In this document: positions 30,010 through 38,557 of the stretch, piece by piece
Layout: each line of letters opens with the position of its first letter
Numbering within the stretch: position 1 is the first letter of the stretch
Source: Rhizobium leguminosarum bv. viciae USDA 2370
GTDB taxonomy: Bacteria > Pseudomonadota > Alphaproteobacteria > Rhizobiales > Rhizobiaceae
Direction of reading: 5' to 3'
Length of the DNA: 64,000 nucleotides
NCBI RefSeq assembly: GCF_002008365.1
Contig: NZ_MRDL01000013.1
Coordinates: 1 to 64,000, forward strand
Notes under the pieces: model-generated
Databases searched by the model: none
What the model saw: only the letters and a program-made list of their open reading frames with translations
What the model was told of the DNA's origin: nothing
Translations under genes and position numbers: made by a program

Positions 30010-30659
30010 CGGCAAGACTGGCGGAGAAGGAGGGCTTTGCTGCACTCGTCCTCAGATTGCGTGCCGAAGGCATCTCCGACCTCGATCTGCTGACGGCGGT
30101 CGAGCAGACGCAGCGCTCATTGTTTGTGCCGCCGCAATATGCCGACGACGCCTATTCAAGCCGGACGATCCCGATCGAGTGCGGCTCCTTTCTCGAAGGC
30201 ATCGATTTTGCCGTCCGCATCCTGCATCACCTGAAGCTCAAGCCCGGCCAGCGCGTCCTGGAGATCGGCACCGGAAGCGGTTTTACCGCCGCCGTCATGG
30301 GCCGCATGGCCGAGCGTGTCCTGTCCATCGACCGCTACAAGACGCTGACGACGGCAGCGCAGCGGCGCATGGAATCGCTTGGTCTGCGCAGCGTCATCAT
30401 TCGCCATGCCGACGGCAGTGCCGGCATGCAGGGTGAGGGCACCTTCGACCGCATCCTGGTGACGGCGGCCTTCAACGCGATGCCGCGCTTTTATACCGAC
30501 CAGCTCGTTTCCGGCGGCTCGATGATCGCGCCGCTCATGATTTCCGAGAACGAGTGTCGCATGGTGCGGCTGACGAAAACCGGCAGCCGTTTCGAACGCG
30601 AGGAACTGTTCGAAGCACCCTATCTGCCGATCGTTCCGCGCCTTGCCTCACTGCTGTAG
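30006..30659 (+). CDS. pcm: Protein-L-isoaspartate O-methyltransferase
   Basis: Repairs isoaspartyl damage in aged proteins using SAM. 217 aa. Substrate-loop residues are in [17 protein letters not shown], motif I is [16 protein letters not shown], and the C-terminal [15 protein letters not shown] is typical. It starts at TTG 30006, overlapping the surE stop. It is a better match to canonical Pcm than the paralogue at 7179. Confidence 0.93.
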   Translation: MTARLAEKEGFAALVLRLRAEGISDLDLLTAVEQTQRSLFVPPQYADDAYSSRTIPIECGSFLEGIDFAVRILHHLKLKPGQRVLEIGTGSGFTAAVMGRMAERVLSIDRYKTLTTAAQRRMESLGLRSVIIRHADGSAGMQGEGTFDRILVTAAFNAMPRFYTDQLVSGGSMIAPLMISENECRMVRLTKTGSRFEREELFEAPYLPIVPRLASLL

Positions 30660-30899
30660 ACACGGGTGTTGTCGGGCCGATCGGCCTGATATCTGACAAT
30701 CAGAAAAAAGAGCACGAGGTTGTGCGAAAGCCGCTCAGGCTTTTTTGGCATCATGCGCGGCACACTGCGATTTTTCACCCGTAAGCTATGGTTATCAACT
30801 TCTCAAAAATATCGCACTGATTCCAGCATCTTAACCGCGTGGTAATACTAACGCGTTTTAATAGACTCACAAATGGTTGCGTTCTCAGTGGGTCGAGTC

Positions 30900-32504
30900 A
30901 TGCGTTTCAGTCTTTCGCCAAAGTTCGGGAAGTCGGCCGGTAATCTTCTGGTTGTTGGCCTGCTGGCAAGTGCCGCAACGGGCTGCAGTTCCGATGTGAC
31001 ACGGTTTGGCGGCTTGTTTTCCTCCTCCGGGCAGGACCAGATCACCACAAGTTCTATTCCGCGCAGGAATATGAACGGTTCTCAGGGCGATCCGGTGCCG
31101 CGCGCCGATCTCGGCGGTTCGGCCGTTGCCAGCCAGTCGGGCTATGGCGGCGGCAATGGCGCGCTGAACCAGCCTTATCCCGCACGCCAGGGTTACGATC
31201 CGACCCGCACGTCGAGCTCGAGCGCACGTCTCGCTTCCGCGCCGGTCTCGGTGCAGCGTTCAGATCTGGCCGCGCCGACGGCCGTTGCTCCGTCCCGGCA
31301 GCGGGAAAAGGAAGTCGCGCTCGCCCAGCCTTTCCCGGCTGCGCCGCAGGCCGAAAAGCCCCGATTGGTGGCGCCGGCGGCACCGAAGGTGACGCCTGAT
31401 ACGCTGACGACCGGCACGACGCCGAAGGTTTCCGGCTGGTCCGCGACCAACGCTCCTTCGGTAACGCTGCGTCCGGGTGAAAGCATCGCTACGCTCTCCA
31501 GGCGTTTCGGCGTTCCGGAAAAGGAAATCCTGCGCGTCAATGACCTGAAGACGGCATCTGCCGCCCAGCCGGGCCGGGCGATCCTCATTCCGACCTTCAA
31601 TGGCGGCAATGCCGCCAAGGCGGCATCGCAGGCGGCTGACCTTTCCAAGCCCGGCAAGATGCCGGAGGCGCCGAAGGCGCCTGAGCAGAACGTTGCCGTC
31701 ATTCCGGGCGCCAATTCCGCCCGCGACAAGACGCTGGCGAGTGCCGATGCCACCGGCAAGCTTCCCGTCGGCGCCGGCAAGGATCCGAAGGCACCTGCCG
31801 GCACCTATGTCGTCAAGCAAGGCGATTCCCTGGCAAAGATCGCCAAGGCGACCGGCAGCAATGTCGACGACCTCAAGGCCGCCAACAATCTTTCGGCCAA
31901 CTCGCTCCGCATCGGTCAGGCTCTGAAGATCCCGAACGGCACCGCCGACAATATCAAGACCGCCTCGATCCCGGCCGAGAAGGTCGATCCGAAGCCGACC
32001 CAGCCGGCGGCTACCCTGCAGACGGCTTCCGTGCAGCCTGCGCCCTATAAGGCACCGGCCGCCACCCAGACCGTCGACGATGCCGAGAAGAAGTCGGACG
32101 TCAGCTCTGCCGCGCCGGAATCGACCGGCATCGGCAAATACCGCTGGCCGGTGCGCGGCCAGGTCATTGCTTCATACGGCGCCAACGTCAACGGCAACCG
32201 CAATGACGGCATCGACATCTCGGTACCGCAGGGCACGCCGATTAAGGCCGCTGAAAACGGCGTCGTCATTTATGCCGGCAACGGCCTGAAGGAACTCGGC
32301 AACACGGTTCTCGTCCGTCACGACGACGGCACCGTCACCGTCTACGGCAACGCCGACACGCTGAGCGTCACCCGCGGCCAGAAGATCCAGCGCGGCCAGA
32401 CGGTTGCCGTCTCCGGCATGAGCGGCGACGTCAAGCAGCCGCAGGTCCATTTCGAGGTGCGCAAGGACGCGTCCCCGGTCAACCCGATGACTTTCCTGGA
32501 ATAG
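30900..32504 (+). CDS. LysM/degenerate-LytM (M23) lipoprotein, NlpD/DipM-like
   Basis: An envelope protein of about 534 aa. The signal peptide ends in a lipobox (LLASAATGCSS). Two LysM domains bind peptidoglycan: about 183-230 (VTLRPGESIATLSRRFGVPE) and about 300-345 (TYVVKQGDSLAKIAKATGS). The C-terminal M23 domain spans about 410-534. In that domain the zinc-ligand His of HxxxD is replaced (NRNDGID) and the first His of HxH is Gln (QVHFE), so it is probably inactive. Such degenerate LytM proteins activate cell-wall amidases at division. I chose ATG 30900 over 30873 because it gives a normal signal peptide. A terminator follows. Confidence 0.88.
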   Translation: MRFSLSPKFGKSAGNLLVVGLLASAATGCSSDVTRFGGLFSSSGQDQITTSSIPRRNMNGSQGDPVPRADLGGSAVASQSGYGGGNGALNQPYPARQGYDPTRTSSSSARLASAPVSVQRSDLAAPTAVAPSRQREKEVALAQPFPAAPQAEKPRLVAPAAPKVTPDTLTTGTTPKVSGWSATNAPSVTLRPGESIATLSRRFGVPEKEILRVNDLKTASAAQPGRAILIPTFNGGNAAKAASQAADLSKPGKMPEAPKAPEQNVAVIPGANSARDKTLASADATGKLPVGAGKDPKAPAGTYVVKQGDSLAKIAKATGSNVDDLKAANNLSANSLRIGQALKIPNGTADNIKTASIPAEKVDPKPTQPAATLQTASVQPAPYKAPAATQTVDDAEKKSDVSSAAPESTGIGKYRWPVRGQVIASYGANVNGNRNDGIDISVPQGTPIKAAENGVVIYAGNGLKELGNTVLVRHDDGTVTVYGNADTLSVTRGQKIQRGQTVAVSGMSGDVKQPQVHFEVRKDASPVNPMTFLE

Positions 32505-32525
32505 GTACTGCGTACCAGGAAACGC

Positions 32526-32552
32526 AAAAGCCCGGCCACCAGCCGGGCTTTT
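32526..32552 (+). terminator. Rho-independent terminator after the LytM lipoprotein
   Basis: AAAAGCCCGGC and GCCGGGCTTTT flank a 5-base loop, 22 bases past the stop, with the T run inside the 3' arm. Confidence 0.8.
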
Positions 32553-32560
32553 GTCATTTA

Positions 32561-32656
32561 ATGCATGTCGCGCAAAAGTGCGCAGCGGTTTTGGGATAAA
32601 CGACAAAGACCCAAAACGCGTCGCGTGAATTCGGATTGACGCGCGACGCGCTCTAG
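32561..32656. repeat. Dispersed rhizobial intergenic repeat, family A copy 2
   Basis: Begins ATGCATGTCGCGCAAAAGTG and ends GCGACGCGCTCTAG. It matches the copies at 16027 and 38454 in its head and the 16027 copy in its GC-rich inverted tail. Its last bases overlap the stop codon of the DUF815 ATPase gene on the other strand. Confidence 0.75.
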
Positions 32657-33525
32657 CCCCGATCGATGTGAACGCGCATGCGCCCGGCTAGGTCCTGTAT
32701 ATACTGCCAGGCGACGCGGCCGGAGCGTGCGCCGCGCGTCGTTGCCCATTCCAGCGCCTCGGCATGCATCTTGCCGCGTTCGAGCCCGAGCTTGAAGTGA
32801 TCGGCATAGCCGTCGATCATGCCGAGATAATCCTCCTGGCTGCATTTGTGGAAGCCGAGCCAGAGGCCGAAGCGGTCGGAAAGCGAAACCTTTTCCTCGA
32901 CCGCCTCCGACGGATTGATCGCCGTCGACTGCTCGTTTTCCATCATGTGGCGCGGCAGGAGATGACGCCGGTTGGAGGTGGCGTAAAAGAGCACATTGTC
33001 CGGCCGCCCTTCGACGCCGCCGTCGAGTGCTGCCTTCAGCGATTTGTAGGCGGTGTCATCGTGATCGAAGGAGAGATCGTCGCAAAAGACGATCACACGG
33101 TACGGCGTGTCCTTCAGGAGATCGAGCAGATGGGGGAGGGTGGCGATATCCTCGCGATGGACTTCGACCAGCTTCAGCAAGGCACTGCTTTCGCGCCTGA
33201 CATCCTCGTGTACGGCCTTGACCAGCGAGGATTTGCCCATGCCGCGCGCCCCCCAGAGCAGCACATTGTTGGCGGCATAACCCTCGGCGAAACGCACCGT
33301 ATTCTCATGCAGGATGTCGCGCACATGATCGACGCCGCGGATGAGCGTCAACGCCACCCGGTTCGGTCTCTTGACCGGCTGCAGATGCTGGCGCAAAGGC
33401 GCCCAGACGAAGCAGTCGGCAGCATCCCAGTCGTTGAGGGCGGGTGCCGGTCCGGCAAGACGCTCGACGGCGTCTGCGAGCCGTCTAAGTTCGGCGAGCA
33501 GGGCGGTGTTGATTTCCTCGGTCAT
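32653..33525 (-). CDS. DUF815 P-loop ATPase
   Basis: A 290-aa AAA-like ATPase of the DUF815 family with unknown substrate. The Walker A motif is WGARGMGKSS at about 91-100 and the Walker B is VIVFCDDLSFD. The N-terminal helix region (ALLAELRRLADAVERLAG) and the C-terminal KMHAEALEWATTRGARSGRV fit the family. It has no membrane span. It is divergent from yajC-secDF, which I take as proximity only. Confidence 0.88.
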   Translation of the reverse strand: MTEEINTALLAELRRLADAVERLAGPAPALNDWDAADCFVWAPLRQHLQPVKRPNRVALTLIRGVDHVRDILHENTVRFAEGYAANNVLLWGARGMGKSSLVKAVHEDVRRESSALLKLVEVHREDIATLPHLLDLLKDTPYRVIVFCDDLSFDHDDTAYKSLKAALDGGVEGRPDNVLFYATSNRRHLLPRHMMENEQSTAINPSEAVEEKVSLSDRFGLWLGFHKCSQEDYLGMIDGYADHFKLGLERGKMHAEALEWATTRGARSGRVAWQYIQDLAGRMRVHIDRG

Positions 33526-33731
33526 CGGTGGCCTCCTGATTTCTCACTGCGGCAATCCGCTTTAATCTTTCGATGCCGGGTAGCATGGCGTTTTGACGGC
33601 GGAAAGGTTATGAGGCAGCGGAATCGGTACTGTTTCCGGCTGTTTCTGTTGCATTCATCGAAGCGGTAACTATAGTCCGGCAACCTGAAAAGAGAGGCGG
33701 AGTTCCGCCGCCCAAGCCTGAGGAGTTTAGC

Positions 33732-34079
33732 ATGTTCATCACCCCGGCATTCGCCCAGAGCGCGACCGATACCGCAACGGGATTCGGCGGTTCCGGTTTC
33801 GAAATGATCATCCTGTTCGTGCCGCTGATGGTCGTCTGGTACTTCCTGCTGATCCGTCCGCAGCGCGCACAGGCAAAAAAGCGTGAGGAGACCCTGAAGG
33901 CAATTCGTCGCGGCGACCAGGTCGTCACCGGCGGCGGTCTCGTCGGCAAGGTCACCAAGGTTGTCGACGAAAAGGAAGTCGAAGTCGAGATCGCCGATGG
34001 CGTGCGCGTGCGCATCGTCCGCAGCGGCATCTCCGAAATTCGCGTCAAGGGTGAACCGGTCAAGGCCGACGCGGCGTAA
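33732..34079 (+). CDS. yajC: Preprotein translocase subunit YajC
   Basis: A 115-aa accessory subunit of SecDF-YajC. One membrane span (about 20-42, MIILFVPLMVVWYFLLIRPQ) with the family RPQ motif is followed by a small beta domain (IRRGDQVVTGGGLVGKVTKV). AGGAG lies 8 bases before the ATG. secDF is 45 bases downstream. Confidence 0.96.
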   Translation: MFITPAFAQSATDTATGFGGSGFEMIILFVPLMVVWYFLLIRPQRAQAKKREETLKAIRRGDQVVTGGGLVGKVTKVVDEKEVEVEIADGVRVRIVRSGISEIRVKGEPVKADAA

Positions 34080-34124
34080 CAAGCGATAACGGCAGGACCG
34101 CCGGATCGGAAGATCGTCGAGAGA

Positions 34125-36665
34125 ATGTTGCATTTTTCCCGCTGGAAAACACTTCTGATTTGGCTGGTCGCGTTTGCGGCCATCGCCATCGCTGCGCCCA
34201 ATCTGTTGACTGAGGCGCAGCGATCCTCCCTGCCGGATTGGTTGCGGCACGACCGCGTAGTGCTTGGTCTCGACCTGCAGGGCGGCTCGCATATCGTTCT
34301 GAAGGTCGAGCGTTCCGATATCGTCAAGGACCGCCTGGAAGAGGCGGTCGCCAATGTGCGCAACGCGCTGCGCGGCGCTGGCATCCGCTATACCGGGCTG
34401 ACCGGCAATGACCAGACCGTCACCGTCCGCATCACCGATCCGGCGCAGACACAGGCGGCGGTCGATCTCCTGAAGCCTTTGACGACGGTTGGCGGACATT
34501 CGGGACCTGGGGTCGCGCTGCAGCAGGGCGCGGAGGGGCAGCTCTCGCTGCAGATTTCCGACGCTGGCATTACCGCTGACGTCGCTTCCGCGCGGACCCG
34601 GTCGCTCGATATCGTTGGCCGCCGCATCGCCGGATTCGGCTATGATAATTTTCTCGTTCGCCCGGATGGCGCCGACCGGATCGTCGTGCAGGTGCTGGGA
34701 TCGGTCGATGCTGAGCGGCTGAAGAACATCCTGAACCAGCCGGCCAAACTTTCCTTTCATCTGATCGACGAAAGCATGTCGGGGCAGGAGGCGCTGAACG
34801 GCCGTTGGCCGGCGACATCGCAGGTGCTCTATTCGCTTGACGACCCGCCGGTACCTTATCTGGTCGACCGCACGGCTTTCGTCACCGGCAGCAACATGGT
34901 CGATATCGAGCCTGTCGTCGATCAGCAGACGCAGGATACCGCGATTGCCTACCGTCTCGATGCGCAAGGTACGCAGCGGCTGGCGCAGGCGACGGGGCAG
35001 AATATCGGCAAGCACCTTGCCATCGTCTTCGACGACCAGGTGATGTCGTCACCGGTTATCGATGCGGCAATCACCGGCGGTGAGGGCCGGATTTCGGCGA
35101 ATTTCTCGGAAGATGGCGTCCGCGACCTTGCGATCATGCTGCGCGCCGGCGCCTTGCCGGCGACGCTGACCAGCGTTGAGGAACGCAGCGTCAGCCCGAG
35201 ATTCGGCGCCGATTCCATCTTCAGCGGCCTTGTTGCCGGTCTCGTCGCCGTCGTGCTGGTCGCGGCACTGATGATCGCGCTTTATCGCATCCTAGGCATC
35301 ATCGCCGTCGTCTCGCTCTTCTTCAACCTGATGCTCATCGTTGCGGTGCTGAGCCTTGCCGGCGCGACGCTCACCTTGCCCGGGATTGCCGGCATCGTGC
35401 TGATTGTCGGCATGGCGGTCGACTCGAACGTTCTGATCTACGAGCGTATCCGCGAAGAGGAGAAGACCACCCATTCCTTTGCGGAGGCCGTCGGCCGCGG
35501 TTTCTCACGCGCATTTGCAACGATCATCGATGCGAATGTGACGATCTTCATCGCCGCCATCATCCTCTTTTTCCTTGGCAGCGAATCCATCCGCGGCTTC
35601 GCGGTGACGCTGGCGGTCGGCATCCTGACGACTGTTTTCACGGCTTTCACCCTGACGCGCTCGATCGTTGCCGTCTGGCTGAGAGCGCGCCATCCTCGAC
35701 ATCTGCCGAAGAGCGTTCTGGCGCATCTTTTTGAACACGCCAATATCCGCTTCATGGGAATCCGCCGTTATGTCTTTACGGCGTCGGCGGTCATTTCGCT
35801 GATTGCCATGGCCGCCTTTGCCACCGTCGGCCTGCATCTCGGCATCGATTTCACTGGCGGCTCGCTCATCGAGGTGACGGCGAAGCAGGGCAATGCCGAC
35901 ATCGCCGATCTCCACTCGCGCCTCAATGATCTCAATCTCGGCGACGTGCGCGTCGAGCGCACGGGCGGACCGTCGAACGCGCGGATCCGCATCGCTTCCC
36001 AGGGCGGCGGCGAAAATGCCGAGCAGTCGGCGGCGACGCTGGTGCGCGGCGAGCTCCAGGAGGACTATGATTTTCGCCGCGTTGACGTCGTCGGACCCGC
36101 GATCTCGGGCGAATTGACGATGATGGCGACGCTCGGCGTGCTTGCAGCACTAGCCGCGATCCTGATCTACATCTGGATCCGCTTCGAATGGCAGTTCGCG
36201 GTCGGCGCCATCGTCGCAACGCTGCACGACGTCATCATCATGCTTGGTCTCTTCGTCCTCACCGGTATCGAGTTCAACCTGACGAGCATCGCCGCCGTGC
36301 TCACCGTCGTCGGTTATTCCCTGAACGACACGGTCGTGGTCTATGACCGAATGCGCGAAAATCTCAAGCGATACAAGAAGATGCCGCTGCCGATCCTGAT
36401 CGATGCCTCGATCAACCAGACGCTGTCGCGCACCGTTCTAACCGCGGCGACGACGCTGACCGCCTTGCTGGCGCTCTTTCTCTTTGGGGGCGAAGTCATC
36501 CGCTCCTTCACCTTTGCGATGCTCTTTGGCGTCGCTCTCGGCACCTTCTCTTCGATCTATATCGCCGCTCCTGTCTTGATCGTCTTCCGGCTGCGGCCGG
36601 AGGCTCCCGACGGGGAAGAGAGCAACAAGACGGATGCCGGTGTAAAATCCGGCACGGTGGTTTGA
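34125..36665 (+). CDS. secDF: Fused protein translocase subunits SecD and SecF
   Basis: An 846-aa, 12-span membrane protein that uses the proton gradient to pull exported proteins through the Sec channel. The SecD half has HDRVVLGLDLQGGSHIVLKV, a large periplasmic domain, then GIVLIVGMAVDSNVLIYERI with the proton-relay Asp. The SecF half begins near FMGIRRYVFTASAVISLIAM, has GIDFTGGSLIEV, then TVVGYSLNDTVVVYDRMREN. SecD and SecF are separate in E. coli and fused in many rhizobia and in Bacillus. Confidence 0.96.
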   Translation: MLHFSRWKTLLIWLVAFAAIAIAAPNLLTEAQRSSLPDWLRHDRVVLGLDLQGGSHIVLKVERSDIVKDRLEEAVANVRNALRGAGIRYTGLTGNDQTVTVRITDPAQTQAAVDLLKPLTTVGGHSGPGVALQQGAEGQLSLQISDAGITADVASARTRSLDIVGRRIAGFGYDNFLVRPDGADRIVVQVLGSVDAERLKNILNQPAKLSFHLIDESMSGQEALNGRWPATSQVLYSLDDPPVPYLVDRTAFVTGSNMVDIEPVVDQQTQDTAIAYRLDAQGTQRLAQATGQNIGKHLAIVFDDQVMSSPVIDAAITGGEGRISANFSEDGVRDLAIMLRAGALPATLTSVEERSVSPRFGADSIFSGLVAGLVAVVLVAALMIALYRILGIIAVVSLFFNLMLIVAVLSLAGATLTLPGIAGIVLIVGMAVDSNVLIYERIREEEKTTHSFAEAVGRGFSRAFATIIDANVTIFIAAIILFFLGSESIRGFAVTLAVGILTTVFTAFTLTRSIVAVWLRARHPRHLPKSVLAHLFEHANIRFMGIRRYVFTASAVISLIAMAAFATVGLHLGIDFTGGSLIEVTAKQGNADIADLHSRLNDLNLGDVRVERTGGPSNARIRIASQGGGENAEQSAATLVRGELQEDYDFRRVDVVGPAISGELTMMATLGVLAALAAILIYIWIRFEWQFAVGAIVATLHDVIIMLGLFVLTGIEFNLTSIAAVLTVVGYSLNDTVVVYDRMRENLKRYKKMPLPILIDASINQTLSRTVLTAATTLTALLALFLFGGEVIRSFTFAMLFGVALGTFSSIYIAAPVLIVFRLRPEAPDGEESNKTDAGVKSGTVV

Positions 36666-36668
36666 AAC

Positions 36669-37055
36669 ATGGCAAAAGGCATAGAAATCCGCGCCGCGCA
36701 TTTCCCCGGCCGCGCTCCGATCGATGCTTACGGCAATGGCGGCTTTCGCTTTGCCGACATGTCGCATCGTGGCTCCATCCTTTGCCTGCCCTCCGGCATT
36801 CATGGCTGGGACATGGATATGTCGAAACCGCTGTCGCCTGAAAATTTCCGCCGCGTGCTTGACGAGGCTAGTGATATCGAGGTTCTGCTCGTCGGCACCG
36901 GTACCGAGCTTCGCCGCCTGCCCGAGGAATTGAAGCTGGCGCTGAAATCGCGCGGCATCTCCTCCGATCCGATGAGCACCGGGGCCGCAGTGCGCACCTT
37001 CAATATCATGCTCGCCGAGCAACGTGCCGTCGCCGCGGCGTTGATTGCGGTCTGA
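36669..37055 (+). CDS. Mth938 domain protein (NDUFAF3-like)
   Basis: A 128-aa single-domain cytoplasmic protein of the Mth938/DUF498 fold. It has IDAYGNGGFRFADMSHRGSI near the N-terminus and VLLVGTGTELRRLPEELKLA followed by SDPMSTGAAVRTFNIMLAEQ. Human NDUFAF3, a complex I assembly factor, has this fold, and its bacterial relatives are known to sit next to secDF. The start is 3 bases after the secDF stop, and the next gene starts 2 bases after its own stop, so they form one operon. Confidence 0.9.
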   Translation: MAKGIEIRAAHFPGRAPIDAYGNGGFRFADMSHRGSILCLPSGIHGWDMDMSKPLSPENFRRVLDEASDIEVLLVGTGTELRRLPEELKLALKSRGISSDPMSTGAAVRTFNIMLAEQRAVAAALIAV

Positions 37056-37057
37056 CG

Positions 37058-37915
37058 ATGACCGAAGCGCATATTGCGACGAACCAGGAGATCTGCCTGG
37101 CGATGCTGCGTGAGAGCGATCGCGACCGCTACCTCGCCTGTCTGCTGTCGCCAGAGGAAAAGCGCGGCGCGCTTGCGGCTCTCTATGCCTTCAATGCCGA
37201 GCTTGCCCGCATCCGCGATCTCGTGCACGAGCCGTTGCCCGGGGAGGTGCGGCTACAATATTGGCACGATCTTCTGGAGGGCAGCGCACACGGCTCGACG
37301 GCGGCCAATCCCGTCGCCGCGGCGCTTCTGATGGCGATTGAAACGCACCGCCTGCCGCGCAAGACGCTGATCGACATGATCGGGGCCCGCACCTTCGATC
37401 TCTATGACGATCCGATGGAGACACGTCTTTCGCTTGAAGGCTATGCCGGCGAAACGGCATCCGCGCTGATCCAGCTCGCAAGCCTGGTGCTTTCGCCGGA
37501 GGAGGCCGCACGCTCGGCCGACGCCGCCGGCCATGCCGGCGTCGCCCAAGCGGTCGCCGGGCTGTTGCTGCTGATGCCGCTGCATCGCCGCCGTGGCCAG
37601 ATCTATATTCCGCTGCAGATCCTGTCCGCCACCGGTCTCGACCGCGATGCCTTCCTCGCCGGCGAAGACCGGCCGCGCATTTCTGCCGCCATCGAGGCCT
37701 TCGCCGGCCTCGGTCGCGAACATCTGGCAAAGGCGAGGGCGGCGGGGCCGATTGCGCTGGCTGTCTTTCCGGCCTTTCTGCCGGCGACGATTGCCGAACC
37801 GGTGCTCATCACGGCGCAGAAACGGGGCGCCTTGCTGTTTGACCGGCCGCTGCAGCTGCCGCAATGGCGCCGCCAGCTGCGGATGGGGCTGGCTGCCGCA
37901 CGCCGAAAAATCTGA
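37058..37915 (+). CDS. Squalene/phytoene synthase-like protein (NDUFAF6-like)
   Basis: A 285-aa all-helical protein of the trans-isoprenyl diphosphate synthase fold. Family residues are seen in ALAALYAFNAELARIRDLVH and VRLQYWHDLLEG. Where true squalene or phytoene synthases have a DDxxD metal motif, this protein has only scattered acids, so prenyl condensation is doubtful. Human NDUFAF6 is a similar non-catalytic complex I assembly factor. The position directly after the Mth938 gene supports that reading. An undescribed terpenoid activity cannot be excluded. Confidence 0.85.
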   Translation: MTEAHIATNQEICLAMLRESDRDRYLACLLSPEEKRGALAALYAFNAELARIRDLVHEPLPGEVRLQYWHDLLEGSAHGSTAANPVAAALLMAIETHRLPRKTLIDMIGARTFDLYDDPMETRLSLEGYAGETASALIQLASLVLSPEEAARSADAAGHAGVAQAVAGLLLLMPLHRRRGQIYIPLQILSATGLDRDAFLAGEDRPRISAAIEAFAGLGREHLAKARAAGPIALAVFPAFLPATIAEPVLITAQKRGALLFDRPLQLPQWRRQLRMGLAAARRKI

Positions 37916-37986
37916 TATCGGTCAAATTCGCGCAAGTCTCGCGCGCTACAAGGCTTCCACCGCTACCCTTTGAACGGAGACTCGGC

Positions 37987-38454
37987 GTGGGCATTATCGT
38001 CTGGTGCGTCCTTTTCGCCATCGTCATTTTCATTGCTTTCGTGGCAACGCGCATGGCCGCGCAGAACAAGGAAGACGGCCTGCATGACACGGGCCTCGCC
38101 ATCATCGAGTTCGGCCGCGCCTTTCCGAACGAGGCGATCCGTCAGCTGCAGACGACGGAAAATGGTCAGGCCGTCTTCGTGCGCCTGCACGACAACAAGG
38201 CGGGCTTCATGCGCAACATGTCGCGCCATTTCGCCTGCCATCTGATCGAGCCGGGTCGGGTGCGTGTCGTGGGATCGGAGACGGGCCGGGGACTGGTGAT
38301 CGACTTCCTCGATGCACCCTATCACAACGGCGATTTCGAATTCGCTTCCGCCAAGGAAGCCTCGGAGGTTTCGCTCTGGCTGCTCGGCAATTATATCGCC
38401 GAGCCGGATAAGGACCTGCCGCCCGGCAATATTTCGGCCGCGACCAAGCAGTAA
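37987..38454 (+). CDS. Single-span membrane protein of unknown function (155 aa)
   Basis: Starts at GTG 37987 after a GGAG site. The N-terminal membrane helix is GIIVWCVLFAIVIFIAFVA (about 2-21), followed by a soluble cytoplasmic or periplasmic domain with mixed strands (LAIIEFGRAFPNEAIRQLQT, RGLVIDFLDAPYHNGDFEFA). The frame is open upstream to 37864, but the extra part overlaps the previous gene and looks non-coding. I do not recognise the domain. It is probably the last gene of the yajC-secDF transcript. Confidence 0.75.
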   Translation: MGIIVWCVLFAIVIFIAFVATRMAAQNKEDGLHDTGLAIIEFGRAFPNEAIRQLQTTENGQAVFVRLHDNKAGFMRNMSRHFACHLIEPGRVRVVGSETGRGLVIDFLDAPYHNGDFEFASAKEASEVSLWLLGNYIAEPDKDLPPGNISAATKQ

Positions 38455-38498
38455 TGCAGGTCGCCCAAAAGTGTGCAGCGCTTTTGGGCGACATGCAT
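38454..38498. repeat. Dispersed repeat, family A copy 3, with strong hairpin
   Basis: An almost perfect 18-bp inverted repeat with one mismatch (ATGCAGGTCGCCCAAAAG at 38454-38471 and its complement at 38481-38498, 9-base loop), starting on the last base of the preceding stop codon. The head matches family A (16027, 32561), but the usual tail is changed. In this position it could terminate or protect the upstream mRNA. Confidence 0.75.
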
Positions 38499-38557
38499 AA
38501 AAGCAAAGACTTCACGCGGGTCGCACGAGCCGGGTCCGATGCACTTGAAAACGCCGG

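Noticed and set aside
33522..35015. 497-codon minus-strand frame
   Set aside because: Lies across yajC and the SecD half of secDF, both certain on the plus strand.
37078..37915. A carotenoid or hopanoid biosynthesis role for the squalene/phytoene-synthase-like gene
   Set aside because: The metal-binding DDxxD motif is missing and no terpenoid genes lie nearby. The neighbours fit complex I assembly better.
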